From positions 62,001 through 126,000 of the forward strand of contig NZ_BAEP01000005.1 in NCBI RefSeq assembly GCF_000315015.1: DNA of 64,000 nucleotides, given 5' to 3'. Below the pieces are notes generated by a model, which saw nothing but the letters and a program-made list of their open reading frames with translations, was not told the origin of the DNA and made no database searches. Source of the stretch: Paraglaciecola mesophila KMM 241 (GTDB lineage: Bacteria > Pseudomonadota > Gammaproteobacteria > Enterobacterales > Alteromonadaceae). Shown here one piece after another: positions 52,428-62,903 of this stretch. A program made the translations under genes and the position numbers. Position 1 is the first letter of the stretch. Each line of letters opens with the position of its first letter.

Positions 52428-53612
52428 TTACTTATTCCGGCGTTCCTCAATAGAGACAAGGGGTGTTGGTAAAATCTTGCGTGCTAATGCCACCCAAAAC
52501 GGACTGGCAAATAAGCTTAGGGCAATCACCGCCACGGTCACATGGTAACCATAATCACTGATAAGCTTTGATTGGCGGCCAAGCGTAGCCAATATAAAGC
52601 TAAACTCCCCAACTTGAGCAAGCATCGCCGCAGCATAAAGGCTTTTTGTCCAACTGACGTGCAATAAGCGTAGTGTAAAGGTCGCAATTAAGGTGTTACC
52701 CACCAACACCATGAGCAGCAGTGACGTTAACAAGGTGCTGTTTTGCACGATAAACTGCACGTCTAGCAACATTCCGATAGACATGAAAAATAGCGCAATA
52801 AACACCACATGAAAGGCTTGTAAACTGCTTCTGATCCACATCGAATCTTTCATCTTCGCTACCAACATGCCGCCAACAAAGGCACCTAGTGCAGTGGATA
52901 AATGCATCAAACCAGACAACAAGGCCAAGCCAAAACAACATAAAAGTGCGCCAAAAACTTGAAGTTCGTGGTTCACCTTAAGCTTATTCAACCACGTGAA
53001 TTCAATGTATTCTTGATTCAGCAGCCAGCGCACTAGTAACAATACACCTATGCCCGCCCCAACCTGCATGGCTATCACATCGGATTGCACCCCTGTTTCA
53101 TCCATCATGCCAATCACAATAACCATGGGGATCACAGCCAAATCTTGCACCAGTAACACGCCTAGCACGTGCTGCCCCTGCTCACTGTGCAACTCGTTGC
53201 TGTCTTGCATCAATTTAAGCACTACAGCTGTGCTGCTCAAGCTCAGAACAAAGCCCAGTAACACGATTCGCTGCAGCGACCAATCAAGCAGACTACCAAC
53301 TAGGTGCACGCATGCCACGCACAGAACAATTTGCAACCCTGTGCTGCCAATCGACACCCGCCAACTGCGCCGTAACTTATCAGGGCTCACCTCCATACCA
53401 ATGAAAAACAGCAGCAGTATTACGCCTAACGAACCCATGGTCTCAATTACATTAATATCTTTAATTAGGCCTAAACATTGGGGGCCAACAATGAAACCCG
53501 TCACTATATAGGCCAAGACAAGAGGGAGTTTGAAATGTCTAAAGATTAACGAAAGCAATAAGCCAATAAACGTTGTGCCCACAACAGCGGGTAAAATAGG
53601 GTCAAAATGCAT
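52428..53612 (-). CDS. CPA2 family cation/proton antiporter, KefB-like, without RCK domain
   Basis: The 394-residue inner-membrane protein has 12-13 predicted helices and the Na+/H+ exchanger fold typical of CPA2, with VLGVLLVQDLAVIPMVIVIG containing the essential Gln-Asp pair and SLSSTAVVLKLMQD. KefB and KefC have an extra C-terminal TrkA-N (RCK) domain of about 200 residues; here the protein stops right after the membrane domain, so the regulatory part is absent. I use ATG 53612. No ancillary kefF/G gene is near. Confidence 0.88.
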   Translation of the reverse strand: MHFDPILPAVVGTTFIGLLLSLIFRHFKLPLVLAYIVTGFIVGPQCLGLIKDINVIETMGSLGVILLLFFIGMEVSPDKLRRSWRVSIGSTGLQIVLCVACVHLVGSLLDWSLQRIVLLGFVLSLSSTAVVLKLMQDSNELHSEQGQHVLGVLLVQDLAVIPMVIVIGMMDETGVQSDVIAMQVGAGIGVLLLVRWLLNQEYIEFTWLNKLKVNHELQVFGALLCCFGLALLSGLMHLSTALGAFVGGMLVAKMKDSMWIRSSLQAFHVVFIALFFMSIGMLLDVQFIVQNSTLLTSLLLMVLVGNTLIATFTLRLLHVSWTKSLYAAAMLAQVGEFSFILATLGRQSKLISDYGYHVTVAVIALSLFASPFWVALARKILPTPLVSIEERRNK

Positions 53613-54179
53613 AGTACTCAATTTACAAATTTTTTATCTACTGAAAAGACAGCGGCTAGGCCAAAGGTTCCCGTTTGACAAGCTTTGTCACACTTTAGAG
53701 CAGCCGCTTAAACGCCGTGCTGACTGTCCGTATTTAGACGCCCTAGGGCTAATTGTCAGACAACTACGTGATGTAAATCGACGAAGTGGCATGTTGTTTT
53801 GTTGATATGTTGTCCAGAGACAGGTGCAGAGCTTTGATAATTGACTGACCTTGTTGACGTACTTTATTAACGCACGTATGAAAAATTTTCCTTATCAGAT
53901 GTAGTTGGTACCCAAAGGCAGACAAAAGGACTAAGGCTTTTGCACTTAATTTAGCGCTGTAATTGGCTGGAGACCATTACTTATATGACCCAAAGTCCTA
54001 AATACTAAATCCGGTATTCTCCTTGCTTCTGTGCACAGAGTTGCTGCTGTTAGCGTTAGCGCTGCATAGATGGCAGTACAGAGAGATGAATCTCTGCAAA
54101 ACAGACAATCGTAAGAAGAGAGTCGAAAGTCGCGCACAATAAACACGAAAAAGAATACAAAAGGTAAACGGGAGGCAAA
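53613..54179. other. Intergenic region, 567 bases
   Basis: I see no convincing gene or RNA here. Short hairpins exist (GACAAGCTTTGTC near 53676; CAGAGA-gatgaa-TCTCTG near 54091). An open frame running through 53530-53805 on the plus strand has no usable start in the gap and mostly overlaps the antiporter gene. The region should contain the divergent promoters. Confidence 0.5.
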
Positions 54180-54446
54180 ATGGCCGGTGGTTGGGCAAAA
54201 GATGGTGCAGTACAAGACCAAATTGACGCGAGCGTTGAAGAAGCTGTTGCACGGGCTAAAAGTCAGATGTTAAAAGGCGAAAGTGCTGAATTCTGTGAAG
54301 AGTGTGATGAACCTATTCCTGAGCGCAGGCGCGTCGCATTACCTGGGGTTCAGTTGTGTATTAATTGCCAAACAGAGATTGAAAAGCACGCAAGTGTAAC
54401 CTCCTCTATTAATCGCCGCGGCAGTAAAGACAGCCAATTAAGATGA
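54180..54446 (+). CDS. DksA/TraR-type C4 zinc finger protein (YbiI-like)
   Basis: The 88-residue protein has the C4 zinc finger FCEECDEPIPERRRVALPG followed by QLCINCQ, and a short N-terminal helix pair without the long DksA coiled coil. This is typical of YbiI and conjugative TraR relatives, some of which enter the RNA polymerase secondary channel. The role here is unknown. A strong GGGAGG precedes the ATG. Confidence 0.9.
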   Translation: MAGGWAKDGAVQDQIDASVEEAVARAKSQMLKGESAEFCEECDEPIPERRRVALPGVQLCINCQTEIEKHASVTSSINRRGSKDSQLR

Positions 54447-54827
54447 TTTGCGTCGCCATCTCACATGGCTGCGCTGCCTCACACTAAATTCATGATTAGC
54501 TTATAAAACGCGGTGCCTGAAATCACAATACTTGATCTTGATATTTATGGTCTTCAAGCTATCCAAGTCAATTCATTCAATCCGATAAATTTAAGACAAC
54601 GATTTACGCCGACTGAGCTAAACAAACGCGTTTAAGCTAGGGGAAACTAAGCAGAACTCTTATAGCCGTGCATGGTCAGCCCCTACTAAATCAGGTTGCA
54701 GCACGGGCGGTCACATCGCTCGTCATTTTGCCATCAATTTTTACTGCTATCACGACTACTGGTAAGATGGCTATCTCGACTAACATCGTCTTCTAGCGCG
54801 AAATACACCGTATAGAAAGGTCAATAC
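54447..54827. other. Intergenic region, 381 bases
   Basis: I found no gene, tRNA, repeat or strong terminator in this stretch. It should contain the promoter of the LprI-like gene, which is preceded by AAAGG at 54815. Confidence 0.5.
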
Positions 54828-55448
54828 ATGAATAACCAAAATGGCTTACGCCTGCAGCGAAAGTGCGCTTTTAGCAAAATTTTCACACCACTCACTTTGA
54901 AGTTGGGCTGCGCAACATTCCTTATGCTGACGGCCAGCAGCACGTTTTCAGCTAGCATTAATTGCCAAAATGCATCCCAAACTGACGAAAAAGTAGTTTG
55001 TGGAAGTGTAGAGCTTTCGACGTTAGATGAACAACTTACCAAACGATACAAGGTCGCCATCGCTAGCAATCAAGCTCAGCCGGCAAAGAAATTTGAAATC
55101 CAGCGCAGCCAAACCCAGTGGCTTTCACAACGCAAGGCGTGTCATTTCAGTTTTGATTGTATAAAGACTGCATACAGAAAAAGGATCAATGCACTTATCG
55201 CATTGTCTCGTACCGAGAATGCTTTTTCTTGGGGTGGTAACTATCGCCTAACACCAAGTACCAGCGCAACGCGTTTAGGCTCAGCAAGAGAGCGACAACC
55301 TATCAAGGTGCTATCACAAACCGATGTCATATTTAATGGCTATCCTTGGTTTCAAATTGAAATAAATGGTCAAGAAGCCTACCAATGGGGTGGTATCATT
55401 TGCGACCCCCATTTCGCAAATACAACATTTTGTGAACTAAGCCGCTAA
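54828..55448 (+). CDS. LprI-like (DUF1311) secreted protein with C-terminal SH3-like region
   Basis: The 206-residue precursor has a signal peptide with a long basic N-region and a hydrophobic core ending near residue 43 (TASSTFSAS). The mature part opens with an LprI/DUF1311 domain, identified by INCQNASQTDEKVVC, LSTLDEQLTKRY, QWLSQRKAC and DCIKTAYRKRINAL; its four Cys probably pair. A C-terminal region (about 140-206), with NGYPWFQIEING and YQWGGIICD, resembles a bacterial SH3-like fold. Some LprI proteins inhibit host lysozyme; that is only a possibility here. Confidence 0.82.
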   Translation: MNNQNGLRLQRKCAFSKIFTPLTLKLGCATFLMLTASSTFSASINCQNASQTDEKVVCGSVELSTLDEQLTKRYKVAIASNQAQPAKKFEIQRSQTQWLSQRKACHFSFDCIKTAYRKRINALIALSRTENAFSWGGNYRLTPSTSATRLGSARERQPIKVLSQTDVIFNGYPWFQIEINGQEAYQWGGIICDPHFANTTFCELSR

Positions 55449-55725
55449 TATTCATATATTTTAAGTCAAGTCAGAATTAGATTGAACCAGGCTTACAGCC
55501 AAAAATTTGGGTCGCTCAAGGTAGTATCAACAGATTTTAAAAATGCTCTCATAAAATAGTCAATTTGCATGTATGAACTACTCTTTATAGGCGTCGCAAT
55601 TCTTGTCACTAGGACATACCTATGCCTCTATAGATTAGAGCATTTGAATTGACTCATCTTATTTCTCGTTGGAGTAAGTTATTAAAGAGAAATAAGTACT
55701 TTTAATATTAAAGGGATAAATTAAT

Positions 55726-56607
55726 ATGAAAATACTTTACAGAAAAATCTTCTATATTTTTGTGGTAGTTTCTTTTTCACTTACGTTGATATCATGTGTC
55801 ACGCAAAAGGTAAATCCAAGCAATAGGTCTGACGAATACAATCTTTTAGTTGAATCCGTATTAGCTGCCCCTACAAAGTATGAATCAGAGTTAGCGAAAT
55901 CTATAAAAACAACGTTATCGACACATCCAGAAAATAATACACAGCACCTTTTCTTGCTCAATAATTTGGCATATGTCTATCGTGCACAGGGCAAGCATAA
56001 AAAAGCAAAATCTGTTATTAGAAAAGCTACCTACATTTGGCCAAAGCTAAATAATGATGACCCTCAAGCTCGAATAGATCAGACTCATCATGGTTCTGCG
56101 ATTTTAAGAATAACATCTTCTGGAACAATAGATTGCTCGAACTTCGTGGGAGGAACTGGCCCAGTAAATCCTGATCCTTCAACAGGTGGAGACATGGCGC
56201 AATGCGGTCCGTTTGGTACTGCCCCCATATTTGGTGCCTGTGGGATGTTTGGTTTTAGAAGCTGTGGTGGCGACGATGGCGGTGACGGCGGCGGCGGCAG
56301 CGGTAGCGGTAGCGGCAGCGGCAGCGGTAGCGGTAGCGGTAGCGGTAGCGGCAGCGGCAGCGGCAGCGGTAGCGAAAATGATGACGACGATAGTATCGAT
56401 ACCGATTTTCTAAATGAATGCATAGCAAACGATGGAAGTTCTATAACAGACAATTATTGCACAGAGACTGAATGCCATTGTTGCATACAACCAAAGCCTA
56501 ATCATTTCTCTTGCGTACAATGCAAACGAGGGCCAAACGGAAGTCTCTCAAATGGAGAGTGTGACAGATTTGAAATTTTAGGAAATACGCATTTTCTTGG
56601 TAATTAA
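55726..56607 (+). CDS. Hypothetical lipoprotein with TPR-like motif and Gly-Ser repeat linker
   Basis: I do not recognise a full-length family. The lipobox LISC gives lipidated Cys24. A TPR-like helix pair (LFLLNNLAYVYRAQGKHKKA) covers about 75-105. A Gly/Cys-rich stretch (about 125-185) leads to a (Gly-Ser)13 linker encoded by a hexanucleotide repeat, an acidic ENDDDDSIDTD segment and a Cys-rich C-terminus (CTETECHCCIQPKP, CVQCKRG). AAGGG precedes the ATG. The gene is AT-rich outside the repeat, unlike its neighbours, and lies next to an insertion sequence, so recent acquisition is plausible. Confidence 0.7.
   Translation: MKILYRKIFYIFVVVSFSLTLISCVTQKVNPSNRSDEYNLLVESVLAAPTKYESELAKSIKTTLSTHPENNTQHLFLLNNLAYVYRAQGKHKKAKSVIRKATYIWPKLNNDDPQARIDQTHHGSAILRITSSGTIDCSNFVGGTGPVNPDPSTGGDMAQCGPFGTAPIFGACGMFGFRSCGGDDGGDGGGGSGSGSGSGSGSGSGSGSGSGSGSGSENDDDDSIDTDFLNECIANDGSSITDNYCTETECHCCIQPKPNHFSCVQCKRGPNGSLSNGECDRFEILGNTHFLGN
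56296..56373 (+). repeat. Hexanucleotide microsatellite GGYAGC x 13
   Basis: Thirteen perfect units of GGCAGC or GGTAGC encode (Gly-Ser)13 in the lipoprotein gene. Unit-length change would alter the linker without shifting the frame. Confidence 0.95.
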
Positions 56608-56700
56608 GAGAACTCATACTTATTTCGGGCTGTCAAAAGTTTCACAGCCAAACAAACCGTAATTGGTGAATTAAATATTAGCCAACTAAATGACTCCCGA

Positions 56701-56754
56701 AGGAAAAATAAAGTTTAATTATCGTCGGTATGCCACTTTATTTTTCCTTTTTTT
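56701..56754 (+). terminator. Terminator after the Gly-Ser repeat lipoprotein gene
   Basis: A perfect 14-bp stem (AGGAAAAATAAAGT with ACTTTATTTTTCCT) with a 20-base loop is followed by a T-run. It is AT-rich but long. Confidence 0.7.
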
Positions 56755-56763
56755 GACTACTCC

Positions 56764-58011
56764 TCATGGTTTGGCGCTGGGGGATCCCCTCATAGAATAG
56801 GCCTCCCTTCTTTGTGAACCCAGGTAATATATTGGCGCTGTTATGGTAAGTACGGCCCAGGTAATTTGGGCTGAGTTCATCTTGTAATCTTTTGCTCTTT
56901 TCCTGACTTCTCTGCCTAGTCTAATAATAGATAACACGCGCCGATTACGGATGGTGTTAGCTTGAAATGCTCTTTCCCAGTTTTGCTTCACGGCGATGAT
57001 ACCCAGCAGCCGTAATAGCCATTCTGCGAGCATCGCAATCAGCAGTAATATATCGAATCGTTTGGTACAGCGGCTGTTGCTGTGGCGTAGTCCCATTCCG
57101 TATTGAGGGCTTTTGATATCGCGGAAGGTTTCTTCTATTTGCATCCGTCGTGCGTAAAGGGAAACCAGCTGTTTTGAGTTCAGTTTATCGTTCTCGGGAA
57201 GATTAGTGGCGAGTAGCCAAGGCTCTTTGCTACCCGCTCGATAGCTTTGTTGGGCGGTGTGGTTTCGTCCTGCTTTTGAAGAGCGGTTGTCCTTTCGATG
57301 TTTGGCCTTTGCTTTGTACAAATGCAGATGTGCATGAAGCGGGCTTTTACGCCCCAATTGCCCACACCCTAGGTATTTAGCGCGAGAATTTGCGCTGGGG
57401 TAAAACGACTTATTACTTTGCCATAAAGCTTGCCCATCACGCTTGAAACCCACATCTCCGCGCACTCGACCTAGCCAGAACCAGCCATGCTTTTCGACTT
57501 CACGAAACCAAGGGTTACGATAGCCCGCATAGGTAACAATCAACGGGCAACAACCCGACGGCAGGATACTCGCTAGCTCTTTTAAAAAGGGATTGTGGCT
57601 AACGGGGGAGTCGTATTCAGCGTAAGAAAATACTCGTTCATACAACGTCACAGACCGCCCTTGAACACTGACCGATGCACGTAAGGTTAAATGCCTAAGC
57701 TGCTCACGCACATCAGACCAATCCACGAGTACAACAGGCATGGGATTAGCACCGCAAAGCAGTTTTGCGTGCCAACGGTAGATATCGAGCCGCTCGTTAT
57801 GTAGGTTGCTATTACCAAGCAGCCTGTCGATGCGCTTTATGTTGTGTTTCGGGGCCACGGAGCCTGAGATATTCCGTCCTAATTCGGTCAACGACAATTG
57901 CTGGCCATCCAGCAAAGATTGTGTGGCAACCATAAGAGAGGAAAGACGTTTTGCATGTAGATTGGGGCATTGCTTTTTAAGCAAATCGTGTAAGATAGAA
58001 ATATCACGCAT
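56764..58011 (-). CDS. IS4 family (IS10-type) transposase, probably inactive
   Basis: The 415-residue protein aligns well with IS10 transposase by eye: KHNIKRIDRLLGN, VLVDWSD, GRSVTLYE, LATNLPEN and QIEETFRDIKSP. DDE residue Asp97 and the Glu of QIEETFRD (about 293) are present. The second Asp, in the IS10 segment IVSDAGF, is Tyr161 here (IVTYAGY; codon TAT at 57531-57529, one base from GAT). The frame passes through the left terminal repeat, and its stop (56766-56764) lies in host DNA outside the element. Both points suggest a defective copy. Confidence 0.93.
   Translation of the reverse strand: MRDISILHDLLKKQCPNLHAKRLSSLMVATQSLLDGQQLSLTELGRNISGSVAPKHNIKRIDRLLGNSNLHNERLDIYRWHAKLLCGANPMPVVLVDWSDVREQLRHLTLRASVSVQGRSVTLYERVFSYAEYDSPVSHNPFLKELASILPSGCCPLIVTYAGYRNPWFREVEKHGWFWLGRVRGDVGFKRDGQALWQSNKSFYPSANSRAKYLGCGQLGRKSPLHAHLHLYKAKAKHRKDNRSSKAGRNHTAQQSYRAGSKEPWLLATNLPENDKLNSKQLVSLYARRMQIEETFRDIKSPQYGMGLRHSNSRCTKRFDILLLIAMLAEWLLRLLGIIAVKQNWERAFQANTIRNRRVLSIIRLGREVRKRAKDYKMNSAQITWAVLTITAPIYYLGSQRREAYSMRGSPSAKP
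56768..56776. repeat. Target site duplication, left copy
   Basis: GGTTTGGCG directly precedes the left terminal repeat and is identical to the bases following the right terminal repeat. Nine bases is the expected size for IS10-type elements. Confidence 0.93.
56777..56793 (+). repeat. IS terminal inverted repeat, left end
   Basis: CTGGGGGATCCCCTCAT marks the transposase 3' end of the element. Its outermost CT and the inner TCAT core match the other end. It encodes the last residues of the transposase frame (MRGSPS). Confidence 0.88.
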
Positions 58012-58109
58012 GGTGTTGTTATCTAGTTAGTTTTTGCGAAATTCCTACTTTCAATAGAGGACGTCAAATAGCGCCATGCGTGTCTATGTTATTGTTTCTG
58101 CTCATAATC

Positions 58110-58126
58110 ATGAGGAGATTCGTTAG
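58110..58126 (-). repeat. IS terminal inverted repeat, right end
   Basis: Reading the minus strand, CTAACGAATCTCCTCAT matches the left end at 12 of 17 positions. It lies about 100 bases upstream of the transposase start. Confidence 0.88.
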
Positions 58127-58135
58127 GGTTTGGCG
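58127..58135. repeat. Target site duplication, right copy
   Basis: GGTTTGGCG follows the right terminal repeat and is identical to the left copy at 56768. Confidence 0.93.
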
Positions 58136-58194
58136 TTATAGACCAGCCTTAATTTATGAGTCTGATAAGTGCCTACAGACGCGAAAGGTCCTCT

Positions 58195-59127
58195 TTATTC
58201 TTCTACTTCAAACGGCGGTCTTGGGCGCTCATCCACTGTCAGTTTAAACACATCAGGGCGCGAGTAGTGCCCTGCAGGGTCTAAATCGTAACGCGCCTTA
58301 ATGATGTCATCTAAGTCGATTTCAGCGCTTATCAAGCCTTCTTTGTCATACAATGGCCCAGCGAGTATTTCGCCCATTGGCGATACAATCATGCTGCCAC
58401 CACGAATCAGTGGCTTATCCGCTGGCCAAGCCTTATCTGGCGGTGTTTCTGTCGTTCCCTTTTGTGACGGTGGCCCTTGATATTGGCACGCGCTGACCAG
58501 AAAATTTCGCCCTTCGTAGGCGATATGGCGCATACTAGCCTGCCAAATATCACGGTCGTCCACGGTAGGTGCGCACCAAATATCCATACCCTTGGCGTAC
58601 ATAGTGCTGCGAAGTAACGGCATGTAGTTTTCCCAGCAAATGGCAGCGCCGACTCGACCGGCAGAGGTATTCACTACTGGAATGGTTGAGCCATCGCCCT
58701 GCCCCCATATTAGGCGCTCGCTGGCGGTTGGCATCAGTTTTCGATGCTTATACACCTCCCCCGCTTGAGTGATAAATAATGCGGTGCAATACAAGGTGCT
58801 ACCACCGCGCTCAATGATGCCAATCACAATAGATGTATTACACGCTAGCGCGAACTCAACGAGTGCTTGAACTTCAGGTCCTTCTAATTCAATAGCTTGC
58901 TTAAAATAAGACATGTATTGTTCGCGACCTTGCTCTGTGCGATAGCCTACGCGAGTGCCAAAGTCAGCGCCTTTTGGGTATCCCCCTAACAATGCTTCTG
59001 GCATCACCAATACATCACACTGGCTATCAATAATGGCGTCTTTAAAGCCCAGTATCCGCTTTAATGTGTCGCTCGTGCCTAAAGCAGATGAGCCAAGTTG
59101 TAATGCGGCAATCGTTTTAGTGTTCAT
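58195..59127 (-). CDS. Nitrilase superfamily carbon-nitrogen hydrolase
   Basis: This 310-residue enzyme has the Glu-Lys-Cys triad: Glu44 (VMPEALLGGYPKG), Lys130 (YKHRKLMPT) and Cys164 (GAAICWENYMPLLR). The motifs GGYPKG, RKLMPTASERLIWGQGDG and CWENYMPL fit true nitrilases, which turn nitriles into acids, rather than amidases. The C-terminal part (SMIVSPMGEILAGPLYDKEG) completes the fold. The substrate is unknown. It is divergent from fadH and lies about 60 bases from the IS target duplication. Confidence 0.92.
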   Translation of the reverse strand: MNTKTIAALQLGSSALGTSDTLKRILGFKDAIIDSQCDVLVMPEALLGGYPKGADFGTRVGYRTEQGREQYMSYFKQAIELEGPEVQALVEFALACNTSIVIGIIERGGSTLYCTALFITQAGEVYKHRKLMPTASERLIWGQGDGSTIPVVNTSAGRVGAAICWENYMPLLRSTMYAKGMDIWCAPTVDDRDIWQASMRHIAYEGRNFLVSACQYQGPPSQKGTTETPPDKAWPADKPLIRGGSMIVSPMGEILAGPLYDKEGLISAEIDLDDIIKARYDLDPAGHYSRPDVFKLTVDERPRPPFEVEE

Positions 59128-59276
59128 TGGTATGTGAGCTTCTTAATATTCCCGAGTAGTAACGTGAATGTGCCGCATTTTTCGCCCGACTGTCAATATG
59201 CCTATTCTTTCTTAACAGTTATCCCCTCCCTTGCACTGGTGTGCTGTGAGCCGTACTCTTATATAAAAAATAATAA

Positions 59277-61364
<2,088 letters not shown>

Positions 61365-61402
61365 CGCCATCAGCACACGCTAGCCCCCTTTGAGATTGCG
61401 AT

Positions 61403-61440
61403 AAAAAACCGCTAACGGAGACCCGTAGCGGTTTTGTTTT
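61403..61440. terminator. Terminator after fadH
   Basis: AAAACCGCTA pairs with TAGCGGTTTT around 11 bases and is followed by GTTTT, with an A-run on the opposite side. It lies between fadH and the convergent DUF2608 gene. Confidence 0.88.
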
Positions 61441-61488
61441 ATCTATAGAAAGCGATCCATGTCAGCATAAAAGATGATTAATTGGCAA

Positions 61489-62445
61489 TCAATAATCGCA
61501 TTGACGCTGATTAATATGCTCGGCCCTGTCAGCAAAGTGTGCACTGAGTAATTCACTTAACGCTTCACGTGCAGCGTTGGCCTGCGCCACTTCTTCGGTG
61601 GTTACCGTTTTCGCAATACGCGTATAGTGGTAACCGTAAAAATTAACGCCAGCTGCTTTAAGTGCTTCGCCCATGTTGTCGATGTTGTGCTGCTTGTCAT
61701 CCACAAATACCACTGAGGTATACTCGTGACCTGTGCGCGCCAGTAAATCAAGCAGCATCACGCCCTTATCCATGCCTTGGACCATAAATACGCCGTCCAC
61801 ATAGCTCACATTTGCAGTACGCCCACCAAGGGTGTAGTCATAATGCAGGCCGACATCAGGTGAGGTTAATGACTTATCGCTAAAGTCCAATTGATTGCGC
61901 GCTAGCTCACGCATGGTTCCCGCGCGGTAGGCTTTAGAGCGTGCGGTTAAAATAACCACGTCGTTGCTCACACCGTTCACCAATGTCGCCATATCAGCTT
62001 GTGTAGGTTTGTTCACCGCTATTTCAAACACCATGCCCAAGGTATCGAATAAACAATTTACTTTTTCACTGTCTTGGGTAGCAATCACGTTACCATTTGG
62101 GCTAAGGGCTCTGCCTCGTTGCCAGTCATACCATTTATCACTGCCAAAAAACTCAGTTGCGGTCAACAAGGTGTCATCGATATCGAATACCAGCAACGTA
62201 GATTGTACGTCTAAGGTACTAGCTTTAGCGATGGCATCGCTAAGCTCATCCGTTTTCACAACTTCACTCACCACTTGCTTATTAGCCGCTGAATGTGGGT
62301 TTAATTGAGGGTTTGATACGCCGCTTTCTATATTGCCAGTAGCGCAGGCACCTAAGAAAAAGGTAGCGCCAAGGGCGAGGAGAAATGAACGAGATGTGGG
62401 GTTAAACGTCCGCCCAGTGACTGAATCAATGTGTCCTTTATGCAT
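61489..62445 (-). CDS. DUF2608 family HAD-like lipoprotein
   Basis: The N-terminus has a lipobox FLGAC at about residue 34 after a hydrophobic segment (SFLLALGATFFLGA), so it should be lipidated. The HAD-like domain carries motif I FDIDDTLL, motif II in VILTARSKAYR, and acidic motif III/IV VVFVDDKQHNID. DUF2608 proteins are presumed periplasmic phosphatases of unknown substrate. At 318 residues it is complete. Confidence 0.87.
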   Translation of the reverse strand: MHKGHIDSVTGRTFNPTSRSFLLALGATFFLGACATGNIESGVSNPQLNPHSAANKQVVSEVVKTDELSDAIAKASTLDVQSTLLVFDIDDTLLTATEFFGSDKWYDWQRGRALSPNGNVIATQDSEKVNCLFDTLGMVFEIAVNKPTQADMATLVNGVSNDVVILTARSKAYRAGTMRELARNQLDFSDKSLTSPDVGLHYDYTLGGRTANVSYVDGVFMVQGMDKGVMLLDLLARTGHEYTSVVFVDDKQHNIDNMGEALKAAGVNFYGYHYTRIAKTVTTEEVAQANAAREALSELLSAHFADRAEHINQRQCDY

Positions 62446-62903
62446 TTTTATTCTTCATTTTGCGCGTAAATAGTCGGCGATAATACATCATTTAATGCTC
62501 TCAGTGTAGCCGCAATCATGGATAACCAGCAGGCTTGAGGCACTGTAAACCATTGATTACTTAGTGTGGGCGACTATCATTTAACCAATCGTAAATGAGT
62601 CTACTAGGTTGGCCGTCATTGACACTTCTATCCTTAGGCGATGCTGGCTTAACCCACATAAAATACCCCCCTCCCGGTAACTTTTATATTCCACGTGAAT
62701 TATTTTCTGCAACCTATCAAAAAATCATTCTCTAAATCAATTTCCGGCAATACCTAAAACCCTATTAACAAGGTGCGTAGAGCGCAGTTACGAGTAATTA
62801 AACGTCATTGGCATGTCGTCTGCTTAGTAACGTATAAGATACAAATTGAAGAACCTCGCCTTATGGCAAATGTCTGGTGAGGTTAATTTAACTGGAGGTA
62901 AAA
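62446..62903. other. Intergenic region, 458 bases
   Basis: No gene is supported here. The divergent flanking genes must have promoters within it. A hairpin (ACCTCGCC at 62853 with GGTGAGGT at 62876) lies in the likely 5' UTR of the next gene, followed by a strong GGAGG ribosome site. Confidence 0.5.

Larger units (their letters stand above)
56777..58126 (-). mobile_element. IS10-type insertion sequence (IS4 family), 1350 bp
   Basis: The element is bounded by 17-bp terminal repeats matching at 12 positions (CTGGGGGATCCCCTCAT and the complement of ATGAGGAGATTCGTTAG). Perfect 9-bp duplications GGTTTGGCG flank it. One transposase gene fills it on the minus strand. It is inserted between the Gly-Ser lipoprotein gene and the nitrilase gene and breaks no recognisable gene. 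The exact duplication implies insertion not long ago. Confidence 0.94.

Noticed and set aside
53530-53805. Plus-strand frame of 91 codons partly in the gap after the antiporter
   Set aside because: Its start overlaps the antiporter gene, no ribosome site exists, and I recognise no family, although the C-terminal half has a protein-like composition.
56296-56373. Possible CRISPR-like or tandem array
   Set aside because: Units are six bases long without spacers; it is a coding microsatellite.
56088-56453. Minus-strand frame encoding a Leu-Pro repeat
   Set aside because: It is the complement of the Gly-Ser microsatellite in the lipoprotein gene; no ribosome site or family-like sequence.
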